Shown here one piece after another: positions 26,731 to 34,647 of a DNA stretch of 38,240 nucleotides. The position numbers and the translations under genes are program-made. The DNA is from Sulfitobacter sp. (GTDB lineage: Bacteria; Pseudomonadota; Alphaproteobacteria; Rhodobacterales; Rhodobacteraceae): assembly GCA_017854855.1 (NCBI GenBank), contig JAFMGZ010000027.1, positions 1 through 38,240 of the forward strand, read 5' to 3'. Within the stretch, counting starts at the first letter, position 1; the number at the start of each line of letters is the position of its first letter. The notes beneath the pieces were generated by a model. That model saw only the letters and a list, made by a program, of their open reading frames with translations. It was not told the DNA's origin and did not search any database.

Positions 26731-26916
26731 ATGTTTCTCGCTGCATCTATCGCTGTCTTTGCCATCTATTTCGCAAACGTGGCCCTTGGTGCCTTGGCGG
26801 GGGCCGCATTTCTGGGCGATGTGGGAGAGATGCTGGTTCTCTTTGCCGCGTCGATATTGTTCGTCGTGGCAATTTTGAAAAAAGAAGCTGACCGTAAAAA
26901 CAAAACCGGCAGCTGA
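26731..26916 (+). CDS. Small two-helix membrane protein heading the sulfonate operon
   Basis: The protein is 61 aa. Two hydrophobic segments, about residues 2-28 (rich in Ala and Gly, ALGALAGAAF) and 33-49 (EMLVLFAASILFVVAIL), are joined by a short GDVG turn. The C-terminus is basic and polar (KKEADRKNK) and probably cytoplasmic. A strong AAGGAG lies before the ATG, and a second strong ribosome site follows for the next gene 23 bp downstream. I do not recognise the family. Its place directly before the TRAP binding protein and under the same operator suggests a transporter accessory or a membrane anchor, which is inference. Confidence 0.75.
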   Translation: MFLAASIAVFAIYFANVALGALAGAAFLGDVGEMLVLFAASILFVVAILKKEADRKNKTGS

Positions 26917-26939
26917 ACGATCCAACGGGAGGAAACTGG

Positions 26940-28088
26940 ATGAACGACGAAACTCACGAGCTGAAGTCGGCAGAGCGCCGCAATTTTCTGAAACTGGCTG
27001 GCACCGGCGCGTTTACCGCGGCCATGGTTGCCGGGGCGGGCGGCATGCTTTGGTCCTCAGAGGCCGCAGCCCAGACTGCAAACGAAGAACGCGACCGTGA
27101 AAAAGCCGCCGATCACGTCATGACCGTGGCCACAGCCTATGTGCTGGGCGCATCGCGCAGCTATCCGATCATGCAGCTGGACCTCAAGGAAAACATCCAG
27201 AACGCCACAAACGGCAAAGTCTATGTCAAGCTCGCCCCCGGTGGTCAGCTTGGTGCGGGCGGTGCGCTTGTGCAAAAGGTTCAGGGCGGCACGATCCAGG
27301 CGGCACAGCATTCTGTGTCCAACTTTGCGCCATTCGCGTCAACGGTCGACCTGATCAACATGCCCTACCTGTGTGGCTCGAACCAGCGTTTCACCAACCT
27401 GGTGAATTCGAACTTCTGGAATTCCGAAGTGCACCCCAAAGTTGAGGCTGCAGGTTTCAAGGCGCTGTTTTATGTCAACATCGACCCACGGGTCGTTGCG
27501 GTCCGCAAGGGCGGTGCCGGTGCCGTGCTCAGCCCATCCGATCTGTCGGGCGTCAAATTCCGCGTGCCGGGCTCCAAGATGCTGCAGCAATACTACCGCA
27601 TGGTTGGTGCCAACCCGACACCAGTTGCATGGGGCGAAACACCTTCCGCGATCAAACAGGGTGTGGCCGATGCGCTCGATCCTTCGGTCGGCGCGCTTTA
27701 CGTGTTTGGCTTCAAGGACATCCTGTCTCACGTGACCTTCACGCAGGCGGTTCCTGACAGCCAGGTTTATTCGTGTAACCTTGAGTGGTTCAATTCCATG
27801 CCTGCCGATGTGCAGGAAGGGATCATGTGGGGCTCTGAGATGACCGCCCACCAGAACCTGTCCAAAGTCCCCTCTGCCCGCGCCTATGCCATGGCAGAGC
27901 TGGCCAAGGCCGGCGTCGAATTCCACAGCCTGTCAGACGACCAGCTGGGCGAATGGAAAGCCGCTGGCGGCTACCAGCGTCCTGAGTGGGACGAGTTCAA
28001 GATGGAGCTTGCCGGTTCCATGGAGGCCTTTGCCAAGATGGAAGAGGCCGCAGGAACGCAGGGCAAATACTACGTCCACGACGCCTGA
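26940..28088 (+). CDS. hpsK: TRAP transporter binding protein (DctP type), probable DHPS uptake
   Basis: The protein is 382 aa. A twin-arginine signal (ERRNFLKLAGTGAFTAAM, about 13-30) with an Ala-rich cleavage region near residue 45 shows export by Tat, as for several TRAP receptors. The rest is the DctP fold, with RVPGSKMLQQYYRMVGANPT near 208-227 carrying the conserved Arg that binds the substrate's acidic group, followed by AWGETPSAIKQGVADALDP. GGGAGGA precedes the ATG. The adjacent genes make DHPS the likely ligand; specificity cannot be read from sequence. The K/L/M letters follow usage in Ruegeria and may be permuted. Confidence 0.82.
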   Translation: MNDETHELKSAERRNFLKLAGTGAFTAAMVAGAGGMLWSSEAAAQTANEERDREKAADHVMTVATAYVLGASRSYPIMQLDLKENIQNATNGKVYVKLAPGGQLGAGGALVQKVQGGTIQAAQHSVSNFAPFASTVDLINMPYLCGSNQRFTNLVNSNFWNSEVHPKVEAAGFKALFYVNIDPRVVAVRKGGAGAVLSPSDLSGVKFRVPGSKMLQQYYRMVGANPTPVAWGETPSAIKQGVADALDPSVGALYVFGFKDILSHVTFTQAVPDSQVYSCNLEWFNSMPADVQEGIMWGSEMTAHQNLSKVPSARAYAMAELAKAGVEFHSLSDDQLGEWKAAGGYQRPEWDEFKMELAGSMEAFAKMEEAAGTQGKYYVHDA

Positions 28089-28096
28089 TATCAGAT

Positions 28097-28123
28097 GCGG
28101 ACGCCCCAGCGGCGTCCGCTTTC
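28097..28123 (+). terminator. Hairpin after the TRAP binding protein gene
   Basis: GCGGACGCC (28097-28105) and GGCGTCCGC (28111-28119) form a perfect 9-bp stem with a 5-nt loop, followed by TTTCT. It begins 8 bp after the stop codon and probably attenuates read-through into the permease genes or stabilises the upstream message. Confidence 0.65.
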
Positions 28124-28195
28124 TCCTACATGACTGACATGCGACGCCAGCCGTTCAGGCTGACCTGTTGATGTGCGAAAAGGGCGGGGCGAGAT

Positions 28196-28708
28196 ATGGA
28201 TTTTTTGAAAAGAGTTGACCGGGACGCCGAACGTTGGCTGCTCCTGACGTTTTACGTAATGCTGGTGATCACCATGGCGATCGAAGTGATCCGCCGCGAG
28301 GTGTTTTCCTATTCGTCGATTTGGGGCGAAGAGATCGTGCGCTATTCCTTCATCTACCTTGCATGGATCGGTGCGGCGGCGGCAGTCAAGGAACGCGCCC
28401 ATATCCGCATTGATGTGGTCATGCATTACCTCGGGCCACGCCCCAAGGCGTTGCTGTATATCTTTGGTGATCTGGTGATGTTCATCGTGGCCCTGGTGGC
28501 GCTCTTCTGGTCCTTTGAGACGGTTCTGGTGTCGGCCAAGTTTGGCTCCGTTACGGACGGGCTGCGCATCTCAAAAGTGTGGTTCTTGATGGCTGTGCCT
28601 GTCGGTTTCACCCTGATTATCTATCGGCTTGTTCAGTCGTTCATTCGTGATTTCAAAACCTTACGAGACGGCACACCCGTTTTCGAAGGTGACAAGCTGT
28701 TTGATTAA
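28196..28708 (+). CDS. hpsL: TRAP transporter small permease (DctQ type)
   Basis: The protein is 170 aa with four predicted membrane helices. The DctQ signature is present: VIRREVFSYSSIWGEEIVR then AHIRIDVVMHYL. It is the small membrane subunit that pairs with DctM for sodium-driven uptake. It starts 107 bp after the binding-protein gene, beyond a hairpin, and is followed by the large subunit after 12 bp. Confidence 0.85.
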   Translation: MDFLKRVDRDAERWLLLTFYVMLVITMAIEVIRREVFSYSSIWGEEIVRYSFIYLAWIGAAAAVKERAHIRIDVVMHYLGPRPKALLYIFGDLVMFIVALVALFWSFETVLVSAKFGSVTDGLRISKVWFLMAVPVGFTLIIYRLVQSFIRDFKTLRDGTPVFEGDKLFD

Positions 28709-28720
28709 GGGGACCTGAAT

Positions 28721-30049
28721 ATGCTTTGGAATGCTGTTAATCAAACCGTGGAACTGGGCTGGGACTTTTATCTGCCCGTGATCATGTTCGTGGCGCTGAT
28801 CGCCATGGCCGTGCCGGTCTGGGCTGCCATCGGTGCCTCTGCGATCACGATGCTGGTCATGTCCGGCGACCTGCCACTTAGCCTTGTGGGCGAAAGCCTA
28901 TTTGCGGGCATTGATGCCTTCGCGCTGACCGCTGTACCCTTGTTCATCCTGACGGGCGACGTTCTGGTGCGGACCGGTCTGAGCCGGAAATTCCTGGATG
29001 TTGCCGAGGCGCTGACCTGCTTTACCAAGGGCGGATTTGGTTCTGCCACCGTATTGGTCTGCGGCATGTTCGCGGCCATCTCTGGCTCTGACGCGGCGGG
29101 GGCGGCGGCGGTGGGCCGTATGACCATCGACCGTCTGGTCGAAAGCGGCTACCCACGTCCCTATGCCTGTGCCCTGGTGGCGGCGGGTGCCTGTACCGGC
29201 ATCCTGATCCCGCCTTCCATCGCCTATATCATCATCGGTCTGGTGCTGGGCATATCCGCCTCCACCCTGTTTCTGGCGGCCCTGATCCCCGGTTTGGCGA
29301 TCCTGGTCTCTATCTTGGTCACCAACCTGATCGTAAACCGCATCTATGACTATGAGGGCGGTGGCATGATGACCTTTGGCGAATGGGCTGCCAATCTGGG
29401 CCGTGCGCTGAAATCCGGCTGGTATGCTTTCATCGTCCCCGGCATCATCTTTTACGGCATCTTCTCTGGCCGTCTGACCCCGACCGAGGCGGGTGCCACG
29501 GCTGTGGTCGTGACGATCATCATGGGCTTTATCATGCGCACCTTGTCGCTTGCGGATTTCCCCGCAATGCTGGTCAGCTCTGCCAAGGTGAACGGTGTGA
29601 TCCTGCCGATCATCGCCTTCTCGGCCCCGCTGGCCGAAGCGCTGGCGATCATGGGCGTGCCACAGGGCTTTGTGACCTCGGTCACGGGTCTGACGGATGA
29701 ACCCTGGATCCTCATCCTGTTGATGATCGGTATTCTGATCGCCGCAGGCTGCGTGATGGAGACAACGCCGAATATCGTGATCCTTGCGCCGATCCTCAAA
29801 CCTCTTGCGGACAACATCGGCATGAACGAGATTCAGTTCTGTATCATGATGATCACAGCGCTGGGTGTGGGTTTCATCACGCCGCCCCTTGGCCTTAACC
29901 TCTTTGTCGTCTCAGGCATTACCGGTGAATCGATACTCAAGATCGCCTGGCGCGCCATTCCCTTTGTGCTTTGCATGTTCATCGTCGTGCTCTTTATCGC
30001 CTATGTCCCTGCAATTTCAACTTCACTCCTGCCCGAAATCTACCAGTAG
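28721..30049 (+). CDS. hpsM: TRAP transporter large permease (DctM type)
   Basis: The protein is 442 aa with about 12 or more membrane helices, the transport-forming subunit. Typical segments are FALTAVPLFILTGDVLVRTG, GSDAAGAAAVGRMTI, CTGILIPPSIAYIIIG, FSGRLTPTEAGATAVV and GVGFITPPLGLNLFVVSG. It is a normal length for DctM. It is the third TRAP gene and is followed by hpsN after 11 bp, so uptake and catabolism are in one operon. Confidence 0.88.
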   Translation: MLWNAVNQTVELGWDFYLPVIMFVALIAMAVPVWAAIGASAITMLVMSGDLPLSLVGESLFAGIDAFALTAVPLFILTGDVLVRTGLSRKFLDVAEALTCFTKGGFGSATVLVCGMFAAISGSDAAGAAAVGRMTIDRLVESGYPRPYACALVAAGACTGILIPPSIAYIIIGLVLGISASTLFLAALIPGLAILVSILVTNLIVNRIYDYEGGGMMTFGEWAANLGRALKSGWYAFIVPGIIFYGIFSGRLTPTEAGATAVVVTIIMGFIMRTLSLADFPAMLVSSAKVNGVILPIIAFSAPLAEALAIMGVPQGFVTSVTGLTDEPWILILLMIGILIAAGCVMETTPNIVILAPILKPLADNIGMNEIQFCIMMITALGVGFITPPLGLNLFVVSGITGESILKIAWRAIPFVLCMFIVVLFIAYVPAISTSLLPEIYQ

Positions 30050-30060
30050 GAAATTATCCA

Positions 30061-31368
30061 ATGACACGTGAATATCTGAAAAAAGCGACCCTGACCGCAA
30101 AATCCGATGCGTCGGAAGTGCATGAAACCGTCAAGAACATCCTGTCTGACATCGAGGCAGGCGGTGACGCCAAGGCGATGGAATATGCCGCGAAATTCGA
30201 TCGCTACGAAGGCAGCGTGATGCTGTCTGCCGAAGAGATCGAGGCGGCCTGCGCGCTGGTGCCCGAAAAACTGAAGGCCGACATCCGGTTTTCCCATGAC
30301 AACGTCAAACGCTTTGCCGAGGCGCAAAAGGCCACGGTATCTGATGTTGAGCTGGAGATCGTGCCGGGCTTTATCGCTGGTCAAAAGGCGATCCCGGTGG
30401 ATGCGGCGGGTTGCTATGTGCCCGGCGGTCGCTACAGCCACATCGCCAGCGCGATCATGACCGTCACCACGGCCAAGGTTGCCGGGTGCCGTCACATCAC
30501 GGCCTGTTCCCCGCCGCGCCCCGGCGTCGGTGTGGCACCCGCGATCGTCTATGCCGCGCATATTTCCGGTGCGGACAAGATCCTTGCCATGGGGGGCGTG
30601 CAGGGTGTCGCCGCCATGACTTATGGTCTGTTTGGTCTGCCCAAGGCCAATATCCTTGTCGGTCCCGGCAACCAATTCGTGGCCGAAGCCAAGCGGATCC
30701 TCTTTGGCCGTGTCGGCATCGATATGATCGCGGGCCCGACCGACAGCCTTGTGCTGGCCGACAAGACCGCTGATGCCCATGTGGTCGCCACCGATCTCGT
30801 CTCGCAGGCGGAGCATGGTTACAACTCTCCTGTCTGGCTGGTCACCGATGACCGTGCGCTGGCGGAAAAGGTTATGGAAATGGTCCCCGGCCTGATCGAC
30901 GATCTGCCCGATGTGAACCGCGAGAACGCCTTTGCGGCATGGCGCGATTACGCCGAAGTCATCCTTTGTGCCGACCGCGAGGAAATGGCGGCCTGTTCCG
31001 ACGACTACGCGCCAGAGCACCTGACCGTTCAGGCCGAAGACCTTGACTGGTGGCTTGAGCGCCTGACCTGCTATGGCTCGCTGTTTCTGGGCGAAGAGAC
31101 CACAGTGTCCTATGGCGACAAGGCCACGGGTACCAACCACGTGCTGCCGACCTCTGGTGCGGCCAGCTATACCGGCGGGCTGAGCGTGCACAAGTACATG
31201 AAGATCGTCACCTGGCAGCGCACCACGCGTGAAGGCTCCAAGGGGGTTGCACAGGCGACGGCGCGGATCTCGCGTCTGGAAGGCATGGAGGGGCACGCCC
31301 GCGCGGCGGATGTGCGTCTGGCCAAATACTTCCCCGGCGAAAACTTTGATCTGTCCGCAGATGGCTGA
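30061..31368 (+). CDS. hpsN: Sulfopropanediol 3-dehydrogenase HpsN (histidinol dehydrogenase family)
   Basis: Predicted to oxidise (R)-2,3-dihydroxypropane-1-sulfonate to (R)-sulfolactate with two NAD+ in the cytoplasm. The protein is 435 aa. Zinc-ligand and catalytic positions of HisD are conserved: Gln249, His252, Asp353 and His412, with Glu319-His320 in APEHL; the spacing equals that of E. coli HisD. The region before the Asp reads EETTVSYGDKATGTNH rather than the HisD form. No histidine biosynthesis gene is near; the neighbours are TRAP genes, ComDE and a LacI regulator, as in known DHPS clusters. The start at 30061 follows AGGAA; the frame extends to 29971 within hpsM. Automated naming as histidinol dehydrogenase would mislead. 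Confidence 0.85.
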   Translation: MTREYLKKATLTAKSDASEVHETVKNILSDIEAGGDAKAMEYAAKFDRYEGSVMLSAEEIEAACALVPEKLKADIRFSHDNVKRFAEAQKATVSDVELEIVPGFIAGQKAIPVDAAGCYVPGGRYSHIASAIMTVTTAKVAGCRHITACSPPRPGVGVAPAIVYAAHISGADKILAMGGVQGVAAMTYGLFGLPKANILVGPGNQFVAEAKRILFGRVGIDMIAGPTDSLVLADKTADAHVVATDLVSQAEHGYNSPVWLVTDDRALAEKVMEMVPGLIDDLPDVNRENAFAAWRDYAEVILCADREEMAACSDDYAPEHLTVQAEDLDWWLERLTCYGSLFLGEETTVSYGDKATGTNHVLPTSGAASYTGGLSVHKYMKIVTWQRTTREGSKGVAQATARISRLEGMEGHARAADVRLAKYFPGENFDLSADG

Positions 31369-32122
31369 TCCGCGCGCCCTTTTTGACCTCACGGGCCGGG
31401 TGGCTTGCGTCACTGGCGCAAGCTCGGGACTGGGACGGCGTGCCGCTCTTGCCCTTGCCGGGGCAGGGGCGAAAGTGGTGGGCATTGCCCGCCGCAAGGA
31501 GGCGCTGGAAGGACTGGTGTCCGAGATCGGTGCAGATGCTGCCTATGTTGTCGCCGATGTGGCGGACCGGGCAGGCATCGCCGATCTGGCCGCCGCCATC
31601 AGCGCCCCCTTTGGGGCCCCTGATATCGTCGTGCATGCAGCGGGCATCAACACCCGTCAGGCGGCCGATGATGTGACGCCCGAAGGCTGGGACCAGACCA
31701 TCGCGCTGAACCTTGGCGCGCCCTTCTTTCTCAGCCAGGCGCTGGTTCCGGCGATGAAGGCCAGGGGCTGGGGCCGGATCGTGAATTTCGCGTCGTTGCA
31801 GACCACGCGGGCCTTTCCGGGCGGGATCGCCTATGGGGCCTCCAAGGCGGGTGTGGGCCAATTGACCCGCGCCATGGCCGAAGCCTGGTCGGCGGACGGG
31901 ATCACCGCCAATGCCATCGGACCGGGGTTTTTCCCGACCGAACTGACCCAGGCGGTGTTTGACGATCCTGCACGCGCCGCGCGCAATGCCGCCCAAACCT
32001 GCATCCAGCGCAATGGCCGTATGGAAGACATGGACGGCCCGTTGTTGTTTCTATGTTCCCAAGCATCTTCCTATGTCACAGGGCAGGTGCTGATGGTTGA
32101 CGGGGGATTTACCGCAAAATGA
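31361..32122 (+). CDS. hpsO: Short-chain dehydrogenase, probable DHPS 2-dehydrogenase
   Basis: The protein is 253 aa and is a classical SDR. The NAD(P) motif is TGASSGLG (18-25), HAAG replaces the usual NNAG, FASLQ carries the catalytic Ser, YGASK holds Tyr and Lys, and the C-terminus ends in VLMVDGGFTAK. ATG 31361 overlaps the hpsN stop by 8 bp; upstream residues in the frame shadow hpsN. In DHPS clusters two 2-dehydrogenases (HpsO, HpsP) interconvert the enantiomers through dihydroxyacetone sulfonate so that HpsN can use both. Which of the two letters applies to this one is uncertain. Confidence 0.75.
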   Translation: MADPRALFDLTGRVACVTGASSGLGRRAALALAGAGAKVVGIARRKEALEGLVSEIGADAAYVVADVADRAGIADLAAAISAPFGAPDIVVHAAGINTRQAADDVTPEGWDQTIALNLGAPFFLSQALVPAMKARGWGRIVNFASLQTTRAFPGGIAYGASKAGVGQLTRAMAEAWSADGITANAIGPGFFPTELTQAVFDDPARAARNAAQTCIQRNGRMEDMDGPLLFLCSQASSYVTGQVLMVDGGFTAK

Positions 32123-33099
32123 AAGCTTTGGTTTACGATGGAGTTGAGCAGCTGGGCTTTCGTGATGTGCCCGATGCCGCCCCGCGCCCCGGCGAACATC
32201 TGATCCGGGTTGAGGCCGTGGGCATCTGCGGCTCTGATATGCATGCCTATCTGGGCCATGATGCCCGCAGGCCCGCGCCATTGATCCTGGGCCATGAGGC
32301 TGCGGGCGTGATCGTCGGTGGGCCGCGGGACGGCATGCGCGTGACGGTGAACCCTTTGGTCACCTGTCGGACATGCACGGCCTGCACTTCGGGCCGGGAG
32401 AACCTCTGTGCGGACCGGCAGATCATTTCCATGCCGCCCCGCGAGGGGGCCTTTGCCCAATATATTGCCATGCCCGAAAGCAATCTGGTCGAAGTGGCCA
32501 AAGCTGTGACCTTTGCCAAAGCCTGCCTTGCCGAGCCGCTGGCCGTCAGCTGGCATGCCAGCCGTCTGGCGCTTGAGGCATTGCATCCCTCACTGGACAA
32601 ACGTGCCCTGGTGATTGGCGGCGGGGCGATTGGGCTTGCGGCGGCCCTGGCGCTTGGGGCGATGGGCATAGAGGACGTGACCGTGGCCGAACCCAACGAT
32701 GCGCGCCGGGCCTTTCTGGCAGAGCGCTGTGGGCAAAAAACCGTGGCCGCGGCCCAGGGGCAATTCCCGGTCGTGATCGATGCGGTGGGCTATGCGGCCA
32801 CCCGTGCCGTGGCATCGGCGCTTGCACAGCCCGGCGGCGTGATCACCCATGTCGGACTGGGCGAAGATACAGGCGGGCTGGATATCCGGCGCATGACCTT
32901 GCAAGAGATCACCTTTATCGGGACCTACACCTATACCGCCCAGGATTTCCGTGACACGGCGGCCGCGATCTTTGACGGCAGGCTGGGGGCACTTGACTGG
33001 ATCGATGAACGCCCGCTTTCGGGCGGATTTGAGGCCTTTCAGGACCTGCGCCAGGGCGCGGTTGCGGCACCCAAGATCGTACTCTCTCCATGGGCATGA
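32119..33099 (+). CDS. hpsP: Zinc-dependent alcohol dehydrogenase, probable second DHPS 2-dehydrogenase
   Basis: The protein is 326 aa, a medium-chain dehydrogenase. The catalytic zinc ligands are Cys37 (GICGSD) and His59-Glu60 (GHE). The structural zinc site is Cys83, Cys86, Cys89 and Cys97. The nucleotide-binding motif is VIGGGAIGLAAALA. It overlaps the SDR gene (ATGA). Paired with the SDR it should catalyse the other half of the DHPS racemase reaction; this follows from context. Assignment of O versus P is tentative. Confidence 0.72.
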   Translation: MKALVYDGVEQLGFRDVPDAAPRPGEHLIRVEAVGICGSDMHAYLGHDARRPAPLILGHEAAGVIVGGPRDGMRVTVNPLVTCRTCTACTSGRENLCADRQIISMPPREGAFAQYIAMPESNLVEVAKAVTFAKACLAEPLAVSWHASRLALEALHPSLDKRALVIGGGAIGLAAALALGAMGIEDVTVAEPNDARRAFLAERCGQKTVAAAQGQFPVVIDAVGYAATRAVASALAQPGGVITHVGLGEDTGGLDIRRMTLQEITFIGTYTYTAQDFRDTAAAIFDGRLGALDWIDERPLSGGFEAFQDLRQGAVAAPKIVLSPWA

Positions 33100-33129
33100 A
33101 TTTCCCCCAAACAGCAAAGGTGTCAGATC

Positions 33130-33540
33130 ATGTATCATAAAATCCTTGTCCCGATGGCGCTGGACCACGGCATCTCGGCTCAAACGCTTGAAATCGCCGC
33201 TGCCCTGCGCGGCGAGGGCGGTGAGATCATCGCACTGCATGTGCATGAAGCCCCCCAAGGGTCGGTCGCGGCCTATTTGGACGAAGGCGTGGTCAAAGAG
33301 GGCTTTGAAAAAGCCCGCGCCCTGCTGGAGGCCAAGCTGGAGGGTGTTACAGGTGTCAAAGGCGAAATCGTCATTGGGCATACCTACCGCACCATTATTG
33401 ATTATGCTGGTGCCAATGGCGTTGATTGTATCGTCATCGGCTCTCATAAACCGGGGCTCAGCGATTATCTGCTGGGTTCTACTGCGGCCCGTGTCGTCCG
33501 GCACGCGCCTTGCGCGGTTCACGTTCACCGTAGTTCCTAA
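33130..33540 (+). CDS. Single-domain universal stress protein within the sulfonate operon
   Basis: The protein is 136 aa, UspA family. It starts with KILVPMALDHG and ends with the nucleotide-binding pattern GSHKPGLSDYLLGSTAARVV (GX2GX9G then Ser), so it is probably ATP-binding. UspA proteins often sit beside TRAP genes; one such protein (TeaD) controls the TeaABC ectoine TRAP transporter. It lies 30 bp after the zinc dehydrogenase and 49 bp before comD, on the same strand, and may regulate the TRAP system. That role is inference. Confidence 0.82.
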   Translation: MYHKILVPMALDHGISAQTLEIAAALRGEGGEIIALHVHEAPQGSVAAYLDEGVVKEGFEKARALLEAKLEGVTGVKGEIVIGHTYRTIIDYAGANGVDCIVIGSHKPGLSDYLLGSTAARVVRHAPCAVHVHRSS

Positions 33541-33589
33541 TTCCTAAATCACGCGGCCTTGGCCGCATTACCTGAAAGGCAAAACCGAC

Positions 33590-34096
33590 ATGAATATCGA
33601 CAAGAAGATCACGGATGATCTTGTTGCGAACAATGTCTCATTTGTGACCACCGTGCCCTGCAAGCAGCTGGCCGGTGTGATCGATGAGATCGACGCGCGC
33701 AAAGAGATCTTCCACATCCCGTCCAACAAGGAAGACGAAGGCATGGGCCTGTGCGCGGGTGCTTTCATGGGCGGCAAACGTCCTGCGATCATCATGCAGA
33801 ACACCGCGATCGGTGTCACGATCAACACGCTGGCGACATTGATCCAATATTACCGGATGCCGCTGCCCATGCTGATCTCTTATCGCGGCGAACTGCGCGA
33901 GCCGGTGGCCTGTCAGGTCGAAATGGCCGTGCATACCAAGGCGCTGCTGGCCGAGATGAAGATCCCGACTTATCACTTCCACCATCAATCAGATGTGGAA
34001 GAATTTGATGCGATCCTCAAATATACATTCATGTGCAACAAACCGGTCGCCATTCTGACCGATGCCAACTTCTGGGGAGGCTACGGGGACCAATGA
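33590..34096 (+). CDS. comD: Sulfopyruvate decarboxylase alpha subunit
   Basis: With ComE it decarboxylates sulfopyruvate to sulfoacetaldehyde using thiamine diphosphate. The protein is 168 aa and resembles the PYR half of TPP decarboxylases: VSFVTTVPCKQLAGVID, then IPSNKEDEGMGLCAGAFMGG with the conserved Glu, and MQNTAIGVTINTLATLI. The order D then E with ATGA overlap is the same as in known comDE pairs. In bacteria it serves sulfolactate and DHPS degradation rather than coenzyme M synthesis. GAAAGG lies upstream. Confidence 0.88.
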   Translation: MNIDKKITDDLVANNVSFVTTVPCKQLAGVIDEIDARKEIFHIPSNKEDEGMGLCAGAFMGGKRPAIIMQNTAIGVTINTLATLIQYYRMPLPMLISYRGELREPVACQVEMAVHTKALLAEMKIPTYHFHHQSDVEEFDAILKYTFMCNKPVAILTDANFWGGYGDQ

Positions 34097-34647
34097 TCCG
34101 TTCTGAAATTCTCAAAGAAATCGCGCCCATCATCCGTGACCAACTGGTTGTCTGCAACATCGGTTTGCCCAGCCAAGAGCTGCATATGATCGACGATCAA
34201 CCAACTAACTTTTATATGTTGGGTACCATGGGGCTTTCGTCCTCCATCGGTCTGGGTCTGGCACTTGCGCAGGACAAGACAGTCATCTCCATCGACGGTG
34301 ACGGCTCTGTCTTGACGAACCTCGGCACGCTGCCGACCATCGCAAACAACGTGGCTGACAACTATATCCTGTTGATCATCGACAACGGCTCTTATGGGTC
34401 AACCGGGGATCAGCCCACATATGCGGGCAAGAAAACCTCGCTGACGGCTGTGGCAAAGGCCTGCGGTTGCGAAAACGTCATCGAAGTGCAGGACAAGGAC
34501 CTTGGTCCGGTGTTGCAGGGTGCCATCGACAGCAAGAAAATGACCGTCATCGTGTGCAAATGCGACAGCGGCAACATCAAGCTGCCGGTCATCACGATGG
34601 ATCCGGTTGTGATCCGTGATCGTTTCATGAAAGCGGTTTCCGCGTAA
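34093..34647 (+). CDS. comE: Sulfopyruvate decarboxylase beta subunit
   Basis: The protein is 184 aa, the TPP-binding half. The TPP motif begins GDGSVLTNLGTL (69-80) and continues to IIDNGSYGSTG, with Asn98 as the Mg ligand. TMGLSSSIGLGLA precedes it. The ATG overlaps the comD stop (ATGA); a longer frame from 34033 shadows comD. Its stop codon abuts the slcD ATG, so all three are coupled. Confidence 0.9.
   Translation: MIRSEILKEIAPIIRDQLVVCNIGLPSQELHMIDDQPTNFYMLGTMGLSSSIGLGLALAQDKTVISIDGDGSVLTNLGTLPTIANNVADNYILLIIDNGSYGSTGDQPTYAGKKTSLTAVAKACGCENVIEVQDKDLGPVLQGAIDSKKMTVIVCKCDSGNIKLPVITMDPVVIRDRFMKAVSA

Noticed and set aside
30061..31368. hisD (histidine biosynthesis) call
   Set aside because: The neighbours are all sulfonate transport and catabolism genes and a LacI regulator; the HpsN name explains them better.
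33553..33566. GCGGCC-TT-GGCCGC inverted repeat as terminator before comD
   Set aside because: The 2-nt loop is too short to fold as drawn and there is no T run; the operon appears to continue across it.
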